A DNA stretch of 64,000 nucleotides, from positions 248,001-312,000 of the forward strand of contig JARWMV010000243.1 of the NCBI GenBank assembly GCA_030998015.1, read 5' to 3'. This document shows positions 39,192-51,005 of this stretch, piece after piece. Made by a program: the position numbers and the translations under genes. This DNA is from Ceratorhiza oryzae-sativae (taxonomy: Eukaryota; Basidiomycota; Agaricomycetes; Cantharellales; Ceratobasidiaceae). The number at the start of each line of letters is the position of its first letter. Positions within the stretch are counted from its first letter, which is position 1. The notes under the pieces were generated by a model. It saw nothing but the letters and a program-made list of their open reading frames with translations. It ran no database searches and was not told where the DNA came from.

Positions 39192-39568
39192 GATCACAAT
39201 AGCATGGGCTGGTGAGTTGTTGGAAGACAAATTTGTTGAATATGGCACTTGGTCTGAGATGCCACAATTGAGACACCTAGCATATACTGCATATATCAGT
39301 GCATACTTCCATATCTTCACACACTTGTCCTATGTTTCCCCATATATTGCCTAGGAGTCCCTTGTGACTTTAATTCCACATGGTCTCACTGGTTTGACTT
39401 CTTAGAGGGGGACTCTGTACTTAGCATATACAGTGACAATACTAACAATTTATCTATTATCCGTACCCCCCTCTTTTCCAGTCTCTTGTAATGTGTGTGC
39501 AAGGCTGAGTGCATTTGTTTGAAATGCCATGAAAGAAAAATTCTGCACTTCAACAGACACAGAACTTC

Positions 39569-41870
39569 ATGCCAAAACAGGTTAATAGCAGGGCATCATT
39601 ATCAGTTGATTTTGATTATGCTAATATCAAACAGGGAGTGCAAAAGCAAGCAGAACAAGAGCTAAACTCTGACTTAGGAGAGGATGTCTCAGTTGCTTCA
39701 TCAAGCAAACTCATGTTGGATGACAAGGCACCAATTGAACATACACAAATGCAATTGAACCAGGCTGTAGAATCTCTAAAAGACCTTGCACTTGATGCAC
39801 CACTAGAACACAATATTGTGCTAGAGGACCCACCTGATGATGAGGAAGACCCAATAGATAACTGGAACCCCCCAAGCCTTGCAGAGCCAGAGGGGGATGA
39901 GACATCAGCCCTTCCTCCCATAGACACCCAAGAGTTTCAGGATGATGATAATCCAGCTAATTCTAGTGAGTTGATCATCCTCTTTATCAATATAAACTTG
40001 AATTGACTCACTGCTGTATAGGAGAACAAACAAATTGGAAACCAATTCCCCAGAACAAAGCTAAAGTAATGGTTAGCATGCTCAACAAAATAATTGAGTC
40101 GTTGTTACATGGGCACAGAACATGGCATGTATCTACACTTGGCGATGTAGTGCTTAGACAACTATGGTTCATGACTGGGACACTGAATCTAATCACCCTA
40201 AAGGGGATGAAATTGATTGATGTCTCTCAAATGGCAGCAGCTGTATTTGGCCAAGGGGATTGGGCAGCACAACAAGTTCATTCATGGATTCAGGCATACC
40301 AAAAAGATTCCAAACTTCCAACGAATGTATACAGCACCTGGGGTGAGTCTGTCATAGAAGACGAAGATCTATCAGCAGCAATACAGTATTGGCTTAGAGA
40401 CCAAGGAAAATACATACAAGCTCATGATATTATTGACTTTTTTGGAACAGATGGGGCAGTGAGATTATCATGCCTTATTGATGGGCCTCCATCACTGCAC
40501 ACTGCCCAGCGGTGGATGCACCAAATGGGATATACCTGGATGAAAGAGTGTCATGGTCAGTTTGCCAATGGACACAAACAGGATGATGTGAAAGACTATT
40601 GAACAAATTACTATGTTCCTGAGTGGATTGAGCTCAAGTGGCAAATGTGAAGCTGGGACTCTGAAGGTAATGAAATACCTCCAAAGCTTGCTGAGGGGGA
40701 GTGAGTTGTTGTGGTATGGTTTCACAATGAGTCAACGTTTTATGCACACAATTGGTGACTTACACGATGGGTTCATGAGAGTGAAACAGCTGGAATATAC
40801 AAAAAAGGGGAGGGCATGTCATTAATGGTAGCTGATTTTGTTTCTGCCAATTATGGCTGGCTGTGATTGAGACCAGAGTCTCCCAGTGCTGCTCCGACAG
40901 CATCACCTGGAACTGGAACAGAACAAGGAAGTTCTAAGTACGTACTATCTATCCAGTCAAGCAATGTTATCTCATGATGATTAGTGATGCGAGGGTTATA
41001 TTTTGAGCAGGGAAACAGTGCAATGGTTGGTTTGGGACAACCGATGTCATTGATCAACTGTCACATGCAATGTTGATCATAAAGGAACAGTACCCAGACA
41101 AAGACCATGTCTTTGTCTTCAACAACACAACTATCCATACAAAGCTACCTGAAAGTGCCCCAAACATCAACAGAATGACACTCAGTCTGTCTCAAAAGGT
41201 TAAGGGAGAAGAGATAGGGCCACTAGGAGACAAAATTAAGATTGACTATGCACCTGCAATCCTGCCAGATGGAATGGTCCAGCAGCTTTATTACCCCATG
41301 AATCATCCAATTACAAAGCTTCAAGGTGCATTTAAGGGCATGGCATCAATCTTAGAGGAGAGGGGGGTTCCTAATGCTCAAAAACTCAAGCTTGTATGTG
41401 CATCGACAAATGCAAACAAGCAAGGGTGTCCGCCCAACTCAACCAGCTGTTGTGCCTGTCATACAATGATGAACCAGCCAGATATCCTTGTGCAAAAATC
41501 AATCCTTCAGATGCAAGCCGCAGCCAAAGGGTTTTCAGTTATTTACCTGCCAAAATATCACTGCAAACTCAACCCAATCAAACAATGCTGGGGCGCTGCA
41601 AAGCATGTGTACTGAGACTTGCCCTCATCAAGCTCAGAGGCCAATCTCAGACAAAATATGCTCAGGGCACTGGATTCAGTCAAGTTGGAATTGATCCAAA
41701 GGTATGTTTTATCACAGTCTGCCCAATTCGTATCTAAACATGCCCAAGATTTGCTGCTTGCTCTCAGTGATTTGTTCACACATATGGTCATGGCCTCTCA
41801 GGTAGCCAAGCCACCTGGGCAGCAAAGAAATACTGTGGCCATAGAATCATACCAGATGCATTATTAGGGG
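39569..41870 (+). pseudogene. DDE transposase (IS630/Tc1-mariner-like), inactivated
   Basis: Blocks in order: an acidic N-terminus (39569-39980); QMAAAVFGQGDWAAQQVHSW and PPSLHTAQRWMHQMGYTWMK (40200-40600); VVVVWFHNESTFYAHN (about 40710); DHVFVFNNTTIHTK (about 41105); FKGMASILEERGVPNAQKL; NQPDILVQKSILQMQAAAKGF; LPKYHCKLNPIKQCWGAAKH (41550-41610); SSSSEANLRQNMLRALDSVK. In the family the three acidic residues are HDES, FDN and NPIEQxWG; here they read HNES, FNN and NPIKQCWG. At least five in-frame TGA codons occur where Arg (CGA) is expected. It therefore cannot be active. The exact superfamily is inferred from the C-terminal NPIxQxWG motif. Confidence 0.8.
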
Positions 41871-41953
41871 ACCTGGATGACTTGTATTGAGTCTATCTCC
41901 TCCCTGCCTTGCAGAGCTGCTCTGGTTGCACTAGACATGCCTCATCCCAGTTA

Positions 41954-42240
41954 AGGACCCTGGGTACCTGTGGCTGGTCAGTCCTGCTGCTGTCTGTCAA
42001 GCAGCTGTCGCCCCCTCAAGGCCATATTTTGGAAACTCGCCTCTAGATGTGCTAAATACAGTAGCTACTGTATGATAATACAATTCTTTTACAAATTATC
42101 TACAAAATGTTGCAAGCTGTTTTTCAATATTTGACACTGTTCAGGAGTTACATGTGTGTTTGTCACTAAATAACCCACAACAAAACCCTTGATTCTCACC
42201 CTGACTGGTGTTGGATGACTTCACTTGTCGTCTACTTTAA
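41954..42240 (-). repeat. Right terminal inverted repeat of DNA transposon
   Basis: Reverse complement of 38906-39191 with scattered transitions. The outer end is GTCTACTT-TA, giving a whole element of about 3.3 kb (38908-42237) flanked by TA. Confidence 0.8.
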
Positions 42241-42562
42241 TAAAAGCAACTACCTGATCAGCTGAATGTGTCATGAACTGACACACATATATCCACTCTA
42301 TAATATTTCCTTGATTTATTACATTTTATGAGATCATCTTCAAAACATACTTGCCTTTTATGGTATATCTGTGTCATGTGATTCAGGGGATGTTCTGGGC
42401 TGATAACCAAGATGTATTTCAACTCTGATGTGAAATTCCACAGTTCTGCAGTCGCTTCTACTGCTTCTATCTCTTATCAGTCGTGATGCACTGTACGGAC
42501 TTGTTTGTTATGATGTGGCTTGTACTATGTATATAAACCAGGTCAAGTTTGCAGAGGACTCC

Positions 42563-42936
42563 TCAAGAACTTGACCTCTTGTTGAATACAAGTTCTTTTC
42601 CTTTCTTACTATTTTCTTCATCACCTGACTTGTTGTCGTCAACAGAATGCTTGCTCATGTTGGTATTAATGTATTGGGCACATGCAATTCTGAATGAGAT
42701 TGTGTCCTCCTGCTTAGTACCATTGAATTTCTGTGGGGTGGCCATTTTCACTTTTGTGGTTGATCCACTGGTAGTGGTGCTCATAGTGGCATGAGGTTGG
42801 GTCATAGTAGGAGTAGGCAGGGCTTGGGTGGTACTTTGCCCTCCTGCAGAGGTGTTGATTTGTGCTTCTATGCACACAATGGTGGTTTGGAGTATGGTCA
42901 GCATGCCAACTAGGTTATTGACATTGGTGGCTAACC
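42563..42936 (-). pseudogene. Retrotransposon gag fragment (N-terminal part)
   Basis: Reads MLTILQTTIVCIEAQINTSA, then a Thr/Pro-rich linker and KMATPQKFNGTKQEDTISFR, the usual start of the gag core, followed by IACAQYINTN. It lies directly inside the right family-A LTR on the minus strand. With 38300-38906 it makes one gag gene split by the DNA transposon. Confidence 0.65.
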
Positions 42937-42999
42937 GTTATGGATCACTAACATTTTTCTATTATTTTAGTCTGCTCTGCCAACCTCAAGCAATGCCTC

Positions 43000-44199
43000 T
43001 GTAATTAATTTGTGAAATACTTGAATTTGTATGTGTTCCAAATTGTACTATTTTCCATTCTATTAAATAGTACAAATTTCCCACTTTCCAACGCATATTT
43101 TATTAATTTTTTACAATAAGATCTCAGAGAGATACAGAGGTTGCAATATTTCCTCTTATCAGGAGATATTGATTACAACATTGCACTGCTCATATCTTGG
43201 CAACCGCTTATGCTATCAAAGCTATCTTATGCTCTATCGATAGCTAATCTTCAGTGGTATCTGCTGCCCAAAGATCATTAGAATCTTACTGGACCATCAA
43301 TCAAGATCTAATGACTCCAGTGAGTCAGGAGAGCCTTCCAAATTGATCCAGAAGCTTCTCTGACTCACTTTATGACTCACTGAGATGTAGCCTCTGTTCA
43401 TTACATGTATATACTATGATAATATGATCTACAAGCCAATACCAGGTCTCAGATGCATCAATGCCTTCAATCCACACCCTGTCTTTACTCTCTTATCCTA
43501 TACTGGGCTAGGGTGTACCCCAAGTATAGCAGTACCCTCTTTTGATGATCACACTGGCATGCATGTATCTATTTGGCTCTGGAATGCCCTCCTCAGGGTA
43601 TAAAAGGACCTCCTCTGAGGCCCTTCCAGACCACCCTCCTCCTCTACTCAACCCAGACCAGTCATTGGTTTCTTTTCTCTTTCTATTTCTCTTGTCTGTG
43701 TGTGATTTCTTATATAACTAGTACTGAGGAATAAAGTACCATATTAGTTATATACTGTCTGATTCATTGTATCTTATATACAGAGATATATAAGGATACA
43801 ATATTGCCTGATTGAGCATGACATTAAGTACCAGCTATTAGAGGAAATCTAAGTACCTGTAGCTGAGGAAGTACACACATTAGGCAGCCCACCATCTATC
43901 CTATAAGCTATTGCTTAAGTCTAGTATTAAGATTAGTATCAGTTAGTCCAAGTGACTGGGCTGAACTACATTTAAGATATCTAAGGGAACCTGACCATAG
44001 TAGTCTTGCTCTTTATACCTATAAATTAGTGATTTTACACTGTGAAAGATTAAGACTACCTTGAGTGTTACTTGATCACATTGCAACTACTTTGAGCCTT
44101 CTTACTCTAGTCTAAGAAGTATTGAGTATGATTAGTGTATACTAACATATCTACAATTGCTTAAGCTCTAGATATTCAAGTGTACCCTGACCCATAACA
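43000..44199 (+). mobile_element. 1200-bp LTR-like repeat, family A, right copy
   Basis: Starts TGTAATTAATTTG and ends GACCCATAACA; inverted relative to 37052-38251. It contains a TATAAA-like box near 43598 (GGGTATAAAAGGACC), as expected of an LTR promoter. Confidence 0.85.
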
Positions 44200-44347
44200 G
44201 GAGTATTGACTTGAAGACAACAGCATGAAACTTAACTGGAGTAACAGAACAAGGCACAGCTCTCAGTGCAGCTATTGTGCTTGTAGTAGAACATGCCTCT
44301 TATGCTCAATTTGACCTTAGTTCAGTGTAAGTATTGAAACATGTGCC

Positions 44348-44870
44348 TGTCATGGCCTAGACCATGACGCGGATTTTATTATGATTTTTTGTATATTTTA
44401 TAAAATCTCTCCTTTTCATATTTTTGGACAAGTCCTGTTTAATCGGATATATGCATAGAATTACTTACATGATCACGTGGCCTTGTTGTTGTTTATGTTC
44501 TGTTTGTACCTTCTGGAATATTCCGTTACATGGCACCATTCTCACATCGTACGATAGTTGTCTCGCACCATACGTGTATTTGATATAGCTCATCGTATGA
44601 ATATATAAGGGAGAGTCTGAGAGCCTTAAGCCTCAGAACTCAACCTCCTGTCGTATCCCCTCTACTACCTGTGTGACTTACCAGTCCATAGTCCCTGCCC
44701 AGTCCTCTTAAGGACAAGTGCACCTACTACCCTACCTCCTTGCGTCTTATCACACCTTCACTGCACGTCCCACCTTAGACGTTGTCAGTAAAGCCTCCGG
44801 CATTGCTGCCCATAGGCTTGTCATCACCACTTAGGTGTTTGACGTTGCTGTTCAGGTCGTAGCTCTGACA
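44348..44870 (+). mobile_element. Solo LTR, family B, CpG-retaining copy
   Basis: 523 bp from TGTCATGGCCTAGACC to GTAGCTCTGACA. It is flanked by a perfect 5-bp direct repeat GTGCC (44343-44347 and 44871-44875). Many CG sites are retained (for example TCGTACGAT), whereas the sister copy at 36119-36641 reads TTGTATGAT. This is the younger insertion. Confidence 0.88.
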
Positions 44871-45729
44871 GTGCCAAAACAAAGCAATACTCACCATAGA
44901 AGGGCAATGCACTTTTTGACTTGGACAGACACATAGTAAAACATTCAAATAGAGGATATGGTGGTTAGCAATCAATTCACAACACAAAAACGTACAGCCA
45001 GGTGTTGTATGCATTAGCAGGATGTTGCACAAAGTACTGATGCAAAGTGGGGTGATGGGCAAGTTGAAAACTTCCAAGCTTACACAGCAGTTATTTGCAT
45101 TTGACATAAGTGCCTGGCTGTTCCTTCAGCCACAGATTGGAGCCAGCAAGCTGGTGGTTAGTTGGTCTACCACCAATAATGTAATGTTTTTCCTAAAACA
45201 CATATTGTGTTTGGGTTATAACAAAGTAGATATATGCTACAGAATACATATAATGGCCAGTATAAAACCAAGTGATGACATTGGATTAAACAGGCTCCAG
45301 GTGCCTAAGGATGGCTAAATCACTGTGGGAGTGGCTATACTGCATGTGTTTGCCTGGGAGGACTAAATTGCTTGGTTGGGTTTCCTGATGATATCCATAT
45401 TGTGATGCAAAATACTTAAAATTGGGTGTTTTGCCCATTTTCTAAATGCATTTGTTGGAACCAGGATGATCCCAACAATATGAATACCAGCCTACTAAAG
45501 CTTTTGTTGAAAATGCCACAGTCCACAGGTCACCTAAAATCTAAAAGTGGACAAAATGTCTATTTTATATGGAATTGTCCAAAAAATTTGGACATTCCCA
45601 ATCTGCAGAGCTTGTTTTCATTACCCCTGTTTACACCTAACTGCACCCCATTACCGCCACGGTTTTTGCTGAGCAGCCAGTTGGGTTAGGTTAGGTTTAG
45701 CCAGCCCTTTTTTACTGAAGTGTCCCTCC

Positions 45730-47120
45730 CCATGCATCCTCCCATTTCTCACTTCCTTGACTCTTCAATTCAAAGAAAGGCCTTTCCGCTGTTGTCTAGT
45801 TTCTTTCTCACTGTGATGCTTTCTCTAAGACTTGAATTTTCTTTCCCTCTCTGCATTTGACGTGGTCCACCTTTGCTTGATACTTTCTGGTTGCCTCGCT
45901 TTGTCGTCCTTATAACCTCCTCGCCCTTTGTCCTCTTCATGCCCGTTTCTCACTTTTTTTCATTTTTTCCAACGAGTGGTTTGACCTCGTTCATGTAGCT
46001 GGTTACGGATGTTTTTTTTTAAAAAAAAAGATCAATCCACGTGTGCTTATACGGGGTTGCCACCCCCCACTCTGCATGTCACGCACTTTAGTACATATTC
46101 TACTATGCTGCTAGTTCTACTAATAGCGTGAGGGCGCGCGGGAAAGCTGATTGATGAGGTATTTAGGGTTTAATAGCATATGGGCCGGCATTTCCCTTGG
46201 TCATCCTCCAGCTGAGCTTTTAGCTCCAGCTGAACAAACATACTGGGACTTTGACACTAATGGTATTAGCAGAAAGCGTTACCCACGAAATTCAATGCAT
46301 CCAGAACTTTTCACTGCAATAGCCGCGCGGATGTTACGGCGCGTGCTCAATGTTCGCAGCCAGTCAGGGAGCGAGTTGTTACTCATCGTAGCTTCTCACC
46401 CGCCCATCCTAAAGCGCGCGGTAGTGGAGAAACGGGCACCTTCGACTAGTCATCACCCTTACAAAACTGACTCTGCACCAACTATCGGACTTGGCTCCAT
46501 TGATTGATAACAAAAAACAAATGAGATCGAAGCACGACGGCAACCACATGGAATCATACGCCACTACCGGGAAGTGAATGCATAGAGACAAGGTAACTTT
46601 AGCACCTGTAATCCCAACCAACAGAGTGCTTTGAATTCATATTGGATAGATACAGCGGGCTGAGTTGGCATTGCTGATTTGGGTCACGAAAAGCAAGCCT
46701 TTCATACGTCTTTATTCTTGGTATACTCACTGAAATATCGGGACGAGATGCCGACAATAACCCGAAATCCAATTCGGGCCCCGATCTGACAAACTCCCCT
46801 CAAAAAGGCGCGGGGTTACGTCACGGGGGCGGAGTCAATTCGTCGTATGAGACGGCCAACCCGGTCGGCGCTGTGGCGCTGTTTGCAAGCATCGACTTCG
46901 AGATCGCCCTTGGCTGATTCGAGAAATTAATATCACACGACCATAGAGAATCGATGACTCACATGTTGAGCTGCAAGACAGGCCTTCCACGTTACGCGAA
47001 ACGGGTCGCTTCCGCCCAACGAGGCGGCAGCACTTGGATGAATGCAAGTGAAAAAGGTACATGCGGAAATGCGGAAGAGACACCCCTTTGCACGGGGTCT
47101 CGATTGATATTAATCCTAGC
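45730..47120. other. Region between transposon island and block Y
   Basis: GC content and CpG rise again. No supported gene; a 118-codon frame at 46151-46507 has no motif. A run of nine T followed by nine A lies at about 46012-46029. The right part is probably promoter sequence of the P450, and the homology with block Y copy 2 may extend into it. Confidence 0.4.
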
Positions 47121-47490
47121 GAAAGGCTCCCTTGCGATAGAGCAAGTGAGCCATAGCTGGAGTCTAAAGTACTGCCTGGCTTACTCACACAAGTCTCGGA
47201 ACAACCTGTGCTTGGGAATTGCATTTTGCTTCGCTAAGCGATAAATGCCGAAAGATATGTCCTCTGGGACTTCTCTTCCCTATGGGAACATTGAGTTCCT
47301 GTAGCATCTCTTGGAGCATCTCTCGGAAGCCGGAACGTGATTGAAGGGTGAACGCGCGCGGCTTTCTCCCCAAAGATGACATGCAGGTCGATGACTGTAT
47401 GACCCGGCAACGCTGATGTTTTTCGAATGCAGGAGGTATAAAAGGAGTTGGGGTTGATTCTGACTTGTCTGGCCTTCTCAATTCAAAAAA

Positions 47491-50135
47491 ATGCTTTCTG
47501 AGATATTTGACACGACTTTCTATGGAGTTTCTACCGTGAGCTGGCTCGCAGGTGGCACATCCTTGGTGTTACTCTACCGCTTTGCTCGCAGCGGTAAACT
47601 CCTTGTCCCTCTGCCTGGGCCGCCTAGAGACACTTGGAAGGATGGTAAATATACTTAATTCCACCGTTCCTCTATGCACTCAAGCCCATACAACGGTTTA
47701 GGAAACATGGGCCAATTCTTTGGGCCGAATGGAGCACAGTTCCATGAACATTTGGCCTCAACATATGGAGCAACTGCGAAGATTAACTCCGCCTTTGGAG
47801 TGGGTTTAGTTTTTCTAATCGCATATTTCGATATGCTAAACGATAGTAATAGGAAGAAATAGTCTGGACATGCGACCCTGCCGCTCTGCACGCGATGTTA
47901 GTCAAGGATCGGGCCAATTTCGAGCGCCCTACTGGCGATAACCTGTGTGTAACCCCTCGTTTTGTATCCATAATTGACGAGGCTGATATGCACTCGAGTA
48001 TGATGGAATTCATTTTGGGTGGTGGGTTGTTTAGCATGACTGGTATGTACATAGCGCATAATGGTCGAACTGAGGTTAAAAATAAATTTCCAGGGGAGAA
48101 ACATCGAGTCCACCGGAAGGTAAGGTTATTCCAGCGACTAAGATGAGCCAATTGGTGATCATCGTATTTCAGCTATTGAACCCAGTCTTTACCGTCAAAT
48201 TTCTGCGTGAATGTCAGTGAAACGGCTGTCACCTGCTGCGTTCCCATACTAATGAACAATTCAGTGGTACGATGTGCCCATATAGCTATCTTCAGTATTA
48301 ACTCCTGTGACAGATGCCAATATTTATGGATATCGGTGAAAGAGTATGTATAATGAGCCCACACAAATCTATAATCTATTGATTTATTCTTTTCGGTAAA
48401 TAGACCTGTGATGGGATCAGGAAGGAGCTATCCAAGACAAACTCATCGTCCAACGAGATCGACGTGTTCCCATGGGCGACTGCTGCTGCCCTGGAGCTCG
48501 TCGGCGAAGCTGGCCTCGGGTATTCACTTGGTTCATTCACTGGAGAGCGAAATGATTACAACATTGCAATCAAGAGTGTCTTGTACGGGATTTACCATGA
48601 TCTGAGTGCTGTAGCTGCTGATTCTTTTGATTACCAGGCGCGTATTTTCCGCCATTGCCCCCTACACTTCGTATATCCCGTTTGCCTTCAAAATTGGAAC
48701 ACCTGCCTTCCGTAAATGGGCACGACAGTACCTACCGATTAATGGCATCCAGGAGATTCAAGAGGTCATATCTATCCAGAAGGCGCAGGCCGATGAGATA
48801 CTAAAAGCCCGCCACGCTCTTATCTCCTCCGGAGAAGATCTTTCGTCGCCAGTCCGGTCGCGGACGGGATATAATGACTTTGCTGAGTAATTAACCCCAG
48901 CTAACGGCTTTGATTCTGAGTGCTAAATCATCATTCCTGCCGCAGTGAAGCAAACGAGGCTCAGGGTTCGGAGGGTCGTATCACCCGCCAGGAGATGGTC
49001 GGCCACATGAAGTGAGTCTGCTACTCGAAATGCTTCATCAGCCAGCTTAAACCTAGACAGCACGTTTGTGTTTGCTGGTCATGAGACAACGAGGTGGGCT
49101 GAGCCCCGCTTGCAGGCGTTCAAATGCTTAAATTACTCTCAGTACTGCGGTTGCTCGGATCCTCAACATTCTGGCCGACAGTCCTCAGATGCAGGTTAGA
49201 CTTCGTGAGGAAGTAACACAATATTTCGAGGAATGCAAGGATGACATCAATCACGACGCATTACTCGAATTACCTTACTTGGACGCATTTATTCGGGAAA
49301 TTTTGCGACTGTACGGCCCAGTAACTCATGTGGCTAGGATGTAAGCCATCCCATGACTGCCATTTCTTTTTACTCACTTACAATGACCTCGGTTTAGGAG
49401 CCAGAAGGATGTCGTTCTTCCACTTCAGTATCCCATCGAGACTCCAAATGGCGTGATCACGAGTATTCCGCTCAAAAAAGGCACACGTATTATGCCTAGT
49501 CTCTATATGGCTAATCATTATGAGAAGATATGGGGAGATCGGGCAAACGAGTTCTTGCCGGAGCGGTGGATCGGGGGCAAATTGGACGATGTGACGCAAG
49601 CAGGAGCCCAACTACCCGGGCTATATTCGTCTATGTTAGTGCGAAAGCCTCTTTCTGTTTCATAAGTCTGATGACACTGGTCAAAAGGATGACGTTTGGA
49701 GGAGGGCCTACCGGATGCATGTGAGTGTGATTGAAGAACTGATCCGAAGAAAATCACCCCTCTGACTATGCATACACGGTGAAATAGTGGATTCAAGGTA
49801 TGCATCCTCTCTCAATTAGCGGACCTGACTGCTGACTCGTCTGATTAGTTTGCCGTTCTGGAGATCAGTTGCGTTGTGATCCGCCTGATTGGTTTATGTC
49901 TACTTACGAGTTATTTTTAGAGGTCGTGGTATCGGCATTGGTGAAAAACTTCAAATTTGAACCATCTCAACTGCAGCCATCGCAGTGGGAGGTACGTCGT
50001 GGTTTATGATTGTTTCTCTCCCAGTACCCATATTTTCTATTCCAGGCATACGGAGTTCAATTCCCATACCTCAAGAGTGAAGAGGGTATGCGTATTAAAG
50101 TCCCGAAGTTGCCGCTCCGTGTCATTCCGCTTTAG
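47491..50135 (+). pseudogene. Cytochrome P450, copy 1, with +1 frameshift
   Basis: Microsomal P450 of unknown substrate. The ATG at 47491 starts a hydrophobic anchor (MLSEIFDTTFYGVSTVSWLA), followed by LLVPLPGPPRDTWKDG (proline hinge). Many short exons. Motifs: helix C region GEKHRVHRK, I-helix FVFAGHETT, ExxR in FIREILRLYGPVTH, PERF-like FLPERWIG, heme loop MTFGGGPTGCMGFKFAVLEI (Thr replaces the usual Arg in both copies), and end KLPLRVIPL at 50135. Compared with copy 2, one G is extra in TCGTCGCCAGTCC at about 48848. The LSSQSGRGRDIMTLL frame becomes LSSPVRSRTGYND and runs into a stop. Without this base the gene would look complete. Paralogous to 60992-63633. Confidence 0.75.
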
Positions 50136-50139
50136 GCGA

Positions 50140-51000
50140 CAACTTGAGCTTCGAGTATGAGTATCATTTTCATTGCGCGGCACATTATGTTCGATATACT
50201 AGCAATCCGAAGCGAAATGTCGTTAAATATTTAGCTTAAATCGCCAGTACCATAAACACTTTCATCGAGAGTTGATGTTGGCAAAGAAGCATTTCTGCAC
50301 TTAATGCGCCCATGTTGCCTAACCAGCCACGGCGTGATTATCATTCGAACTCCACGGGTGGTTAATATATTTCGATCGATCCTTAAACTGGCCAATTATC
50401 CATGCGATATCTCAGCCGGAATAAACACAGCTAGCTAAACATTGGTATCATTGTATTTCGACAAGCATGTTGGGTTGATGAGCAAGGTCGCCTTTGAACC
50501 GTCGTCCTTATTTGGAGTGCTTGAAAGCGCAAACAAATATGCGAGTGCGGCGTGAGAGATACTTGTATAGACGCTTTTTACAAGCCCAGAAGAAGATTAG
50601 GAAAAGGTTGAGCAGCGGTATCGGGACGAGAATAGCAACTCGGGCGCGAGCTCCCTATCGCCAGGATAGTTTGGTTTGGATGGACACGACATTGTCAGTT
50701 AGTTTAAACTGTGAAGTGGTCAACTGGCTATGTGCGAAGCGGAAATAAGCAATTACATTAGCGGATTTACCATGTGATTATACCTGAACCGTCCAAAGTC
50801 AGCATCCATCACCAGCCTCAGCTTCGTCACACCAGCGAATCCAAATTAGGTCGATAAGGGACGTCCAACGGTGTGATCATGCAAGTAGAGGTATACAATT
50901 GTACAAGTAAGGTACACGCAAAAAAGTAGCAATACACGATCCACTCGGGAAAAAAAAAGAAAGATAAAACAGGCAAAAGCAAAAAGGCCCGGGCGCCAGA
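50140..51000. other. Spacer between P450 and peroxin genes (block Y)
   Basis: Convergent 3' regions of the P450 and the peroxin. An 84-codon frame at 50494-50748 is interrupted in the duplicate copy and is therefore not supported as coding. Confidence 0.5.
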
Positions 51001-51005
51001 GTTAA

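Larger units (their letters stand above)
35440..45720. mobile_element. AT-rich, CpG-depleted nested transposon island
   Basis: Base composition changes abruptly: CG dinucleotides almost vanish while TG and CA are frequent, in contrast to flanking genes. No host gene is seen. The island holds two solo LTRs, an inverted pair of 1200-bp LTRs with gag fragments, and a DNA transposon. The pattern is that expected of DNA methylated at CpG and then deaminated. The parts outside the named elements (35440-36110, 36650-37050, 44210-44340, 44880-45720) hold only stop-rich remnants. Confidence 0.85.

Noticed and set aside
36119..44870. Reading the whole island as one perfect giant palindrome
   Set aside because: The solo LTRs have different target duplications, and the sequences between LTR families, and the two gag parts, are not mirror images. 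The symmetry comes from separate insertions.
46151..46507. 118-codon plus-strand frame
   Set aside because: No motif; it sits between the transposon island and block Y without splice or promoter support.
50494..50748. 84-codon basic frame in block Y
   Set aside because: The duplicate copy at about 60400-60660 carries stops and indels, so there is no sign of coding constraint.
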